63,842 nt of DNA from Thiocystis violacea (GTDB lineage Bacteria > Pseudomonadota > Gammaproteobacteria > Chromatiales > Chromatiaceae). The translations under genes were made by a program, and so were the position numbers. A model generated the notes under the pieces. That model had not been told where the DNA came from. It ran no database searches and saw only the letters and a list, made by a program, of their open reading frames with translations. Positions within the stretch are counted from its first letter, which is position 1. Each line of letters begins with the position of its first letter. Location: the NCBI RefSeq assembly GCF_016583565.1, contig NZ_NRRF01000029.1:1-63842 (forward strand), given 5' to 3'. Shown here piece after piece: positions 62,701-63,842 of this stretch.

Positions 62701-62994
62701 AAGCTCATAAAAACACCGGGACAGGCGGGACAGCCGGGACGCGACCAGCAACCACAAGGCTTTGAGCCTGTCCCGGTAGTCACCGGGACACCGGGACAAC
62801 CGGGACAGGAATCCGGGACAGCGCAAGTAACGGCCGCTTCTGTCCCGGCTGTCCCGGTTGGCAAACACAACCGGGACAGCCCGCGAGCCCTGCAACCACA
62901 AGGCTTTGTCCCGGCTGTCCCGGCTGTCCCGGCAAAAAACAGAGATACCGAGAAAAATCCCGAGATCGCGATGCCTGATTGGGAGGCGTTCTGA
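59713..62994 (+). CDS. PriCT-2/Toprim/DUF927 primase-helicase of the integrative element
   Basis: A 1093-residue replication-type protein. The PriCT-2 region is near residues 35-110 (REALSFVPSEDRDTWLKMGM). A Toprim-like domain lies at about 240-350 (TVIVGEGVSTALSIRMATGL, LAADLDKQTGEP). The DUF927 helicase domain follows (415-800), with Walker A WGKTSRGKTTVGQ near 610 and an acidic Walker B-like LVLDELGSSTIG. The C-terminal 100 residues are low complexity (PGQPGQ then VPAVPA runs) and are encoded by an array of 8-bp DNA repeats. By analogy with phage P4 alpha it could prime and unwind the element's own origin. Confidence 0.88.
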   Translation: MTSPQGPGASAPAVNLDTLPPEVRAQMAFQAPAPNDQERIREALSFVPSEDRDTWLKMGMAIKSEIGASGFDIWDDWSQGSDAYNAADARDVWKSIDASGKVRIGSLFHEAKANGWRDIDRPTPPTPAELAERKRIADAKAAQEAADIARQQAETAIKAAAVWDAAYPVTDDDRNPYLDRKGVSDANTENLRQIETDTAAKILGYHPSAGGKRLNGTLLVVPLHRGGELVSLELIDGSGTKAALNGKGTKTGAYWAAQPLDAIEGTVIVGEGVSTALSIRMATGLPVVAALSVSNFAKTISAIHAGYKRLRPILAADLDKQTGEPIEAAVKASRQFRPHIPLVTPDFGADRPEGATDFNDLHQALGLEAVREQIEAQWAESANPHDEPAIPDDLDTTQDATPTRGAPKGWKLTATMVFEVKAKEDGDEYVPVCGPLWVLGRTTGAHGEWGLVLAFVDHDERERRMAIPAERLHADPGILVSDLARMGLAIRPSRQKKVVDYLADWKPDTRILSAKRLGWLEDTTGALSFVMPDRVIARDGNLEVIFQPERYSPTVRTVHASGSLDDWQRNVATPACPHPPMLFSLCCGLATAFQAFAEAGDSFIVHFWGKTSRGKTTVGQIAASPWGCAADPNDAPSLTFIRRWNLTGNGLEGLAEAHSDMPLVLDELGSSTIGDIRPLVYQVSGGQGKTAMTSAREMKEPRSWRTIVISTGELSLHARMSDPDGDGTRSRTVKGGLTHRALDIEIDDIAGASPESDRESVVSGIKIACARSYGTAGPELVRLIAKRFNSAADARAYVREQIAKILTEIAPAGVATETLRAIKRFALVSVAGEFAAQVGLIPATTEQIRSATKGIVTAWLGASAETDEDRIVSSVRAFILRHESRFQPINEPDPPPRTDRYGAEYQPTPRAPEPVRDRVGYVDRTAGRWMFTPAGLIEAAPGNDKTTIARTLKNSGYLYTNEKEKLMARTSVGGGRPWLYVVKQSILDGSPDEKSGKLIKTPGQAGQPGRDQQPQGFEPVPVVTGTPGQPGQESGTAQVTAASVPAVPVGKHNRDSPRALQPQGFVPAVPAVPAKNRDTEKNPEIAMPDWEAF
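62716..62932. repeat. Array of 14 copies of ccgggaca/tgtcccgg, candidate iterons or origin
   Basis: Forward copies start at 62716, 62725 (gcgggaca), 62734 (ccgggacg), 62783, 62791, 62800, 62813 and 62871. Reverse copies start at 62769, 62841, 62850, 62907, 62916 and 62925. Spacing is mostly 9 bp. Two strong inverted repeats occur: 9-bp stem 62769-62777/62782-62790 and 13-bp stem 62847-62859/62869-62881. A 17-bp direct repeat gcaaccacaaggctttg lies at 62749 and 62892. Confidence 0.9.
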
Positions 62995-63581
62995 TGGCCA
63001 ACCAGATCATTCAGCTATCGGCGCGATTCTCAACGAACACAGAACGCGGCTCGGTCGCCCGCAAAATCGAGGCCGATCTGACGCTCGCTGAGTACATCAA
63101 ACTGGCACCTCGAATCAGGAGGATGGCGCGCGGGAATGCCGGGTACCTCAGCGAGGATGGCGCGCGCGAGGGACTGGATACCGTCATGCGGACCATCCGG
63201 TTTATCGATGCCGCGTCAGTACGCGAAAGCCGAGCATGGGTATCGCTGTTCGGTCATGGGTCGAGCGGCAAGCCGTCCGGGTTCGATCACACCCAGGTAT
63301 GGGACTGGATCGGGCATCGCCTCGTCACTACCGAACCGTATCCTGGCGGGGTCGATCGCGTGATTGATTGGTGCTTCGATCACGGCTGGCAGGCGCGACG
63401 AATGCCTGAGTGGGGCATGTGGAATCCGCCGCATACGGAGCTGATCCTGTGCGCTCCACCGAGGTGTGGGGCCGACCTGAGCGCCATCGTCAACCAGATG
63501 GCACATCACCGCCCACTGCCCATCGATGCTCGGCAGACCGATGGAAAGGTCACGCGGCGGAAGATGCGGGGTGCGTCATGA
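62994..63581 (+). CDS. Unknown island protein
   Basis: A 195-residue protein (MANQIIQLSARFSTNTERGS). The N-terminal part is helical, with KLAPRIRRMARGNAGYLSED; the C-terminal part carries His and Cys residues (WCFDHGW, CAPPRCGAD) that might bind metal. No family is recognised. A GGGAGG ribosome site lies inside the end of the helicase gene and the start overlaps its stop (TGATG). The next gene overlaps by ATGA, so the three form one translational unit. Confidence 0.65.
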   Translation: MANQIIQLSARFSTNTERGSVARKIEADLTLAEYIKLAPRIRRMARGNAGYLSEDGAREGLDTVMRTIRFIDAASVRESRAWVSLFGHGSSGKPSGFDHTQVWDWIGHRLVTTEPYPGGVDRVIDWCFDHGWQARRMPEWGMWNPPHTELILCAPPRCGADLSAIVNQMAHHRPLPIDARQTDGKVTRRKMRGAS

Positions 63582-63842
63582 GCGCCGCTCGCCTGATGTC
63601 TGATCTGCGCGAGCAGGGATTAGCTATGTCCGTCGATGGCGACAGGCTGATCGTCTCGCCGCGCGAGAGAATTACCGAGTTGTCCCGCGCGCTCATCCGC
63701 GACCACAAATCCGAGCTGGTCGAACTGCTGACCCAGGCCGCCAACGACACCAGTCCAGCCCGGAGCCGCTGGCTCATCACCCTGCTGGACGGCACCCGCT
63801 GGAGCATCTCGCGCACACCGCCCTCGACCCTGGCCGAGCTTC
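63578..63842 (+). CDS. TubC N-terminal docking-domain-like protein, partial at window end
   Basis: An open frame of 88 codons running off the window: MSAARLMSDLREQGLAMSVD, then GDRLIVSPRERITELSRALI and HKSELVELL. This pattern (LREQGLAMSVDGDRLIVSP) resembles the TubC docking domain. In NRPS systems that domain mediates protein-protein contacts, but in integrative elements such small domains are common with no known role. It starts with an ATGA overlap. The rest is not visible. Confidence 0.65.
   Translation, partial: MSAARLMSDLREQGLAMSVDGDRLIVSPRERITELSRALIRDHKSELVELLTQAANDTSPARSRWLITLLDGTRWSISRTPPSTLAEL

Larger units (their letters stand above)
56302..63842 (+). mobile_element. Integrative element inserted in tRNA-Ile(CAU), left part
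   Basis: Bounded on the left by the tRNA half-site and an integrase. Contents are integrase, AT-richer unknown protein, HTH excisionase-like protein, a DUF6124-type gene, a primase-helicase with iteron-like repeats and further unknown genes in tight plus-strand arrangement. The right end lies outside the window. The layout resembles small integrative elements or P4-like satellites. Confidence 0.8.

Noticed and set aside
62716..62932. Collagen-like protein repeat as explanation for the low-complexity C-terminus
   Set aside because: The peptide changes from GQPGQ to VPAVPA where the DNA motif flips strand, so the repeat unit is DNA-level.

Overview
The window looks like chromosome from a high-GC purple sulfur bacterium (Chromatiaceae, Gammaproteobacteria). 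The main reason is a complete, collinear dsrABEFHCMKLJOPNRS cluster of the oxidative (reverse) sulfite reductase type, as described in Allochromatium vinosum. Precorrin/cobamide genes, many c-type cytochromes and a C4-dicarboxylate TRAP transporter fit this. Genus and species cannot be read from the sequence alone.

Layout. 1-3000: the 5' part of an IS630-type transposase abuts an EcoEI-type HsdR whose C-terminus seems cut off. 3028-9500: housekeeping genes (lptF, a small DksA/TraR zinc-finger protein, pepN, a glutaredoxin, an Hsp15-like protein, a Cys-rich unknown, an SDR). 9553-10320: an EF-hand protein. 10480-24716: the 15-gene dsr cluster on the minus strand. 25141-28391: a divergent five-gene cluster with a TauD-like dioxygenase, two unknown proteins, a Cas6/Cmx6-like RAMP protein without any CRISPR array, and a DsrC paralogue lacking both functional cysteines (RspA type). 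28508-34536: a diheme cytochrome, a STAS protein, an HD-GYP protein, initiator tRNA-Met and a RoxA/peroxidase-like diheme lipoprotein. 34947-38976: TRAP transporter dctPQM, a universal stress protein and an SMR exporter. 39065-45524: secreted subtilase, OPT transporter, alpha/beta-hydrolase lipoprotein, SGNH-like protein. 45599-48012: a carbamoyltransferase-SxtJ-DUF5989 operon. 48085-50163: PepSY, cytochrome b561, DUF1924 cytochrome and diheme cytochrome c. 50549-55919: hydrolase, SbmA-like transporter and a cbiB-cbiZ-cobM cobamide operon. 56302 to the end: an integrated element that starts in the 3' half of a tRNA-Ile(CAU) gene. It carries a tyrosine integrase, a MerR-type HTH protein and a large PriCT-2/Toprim/DUF927 primase-helicase.

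How the genes work together. DsrEFH and DsrC relay sulfur to or from DsrAB. DsrMKJOP links DsrC thiol chemistry to the quinone pool and periplasm. DsrL supplies NAD(P)H-linked electron transfer, and DsrN makes the amidated siroheme. The divergent cluster shares a 424-bp upstream region with dsrA and ends in a DsrC-fold protein, so it is a plausible but untested sulfur-related regulatory or RNA-processing module.

The two most notable signals are this Cas6-like/RspA cluster and an array of 14 copies of an 8-bp motif, in both orientations, inside the 3' end of the island helicase gene. That array looks like iterons of a replication origin embedded in coding sequence.
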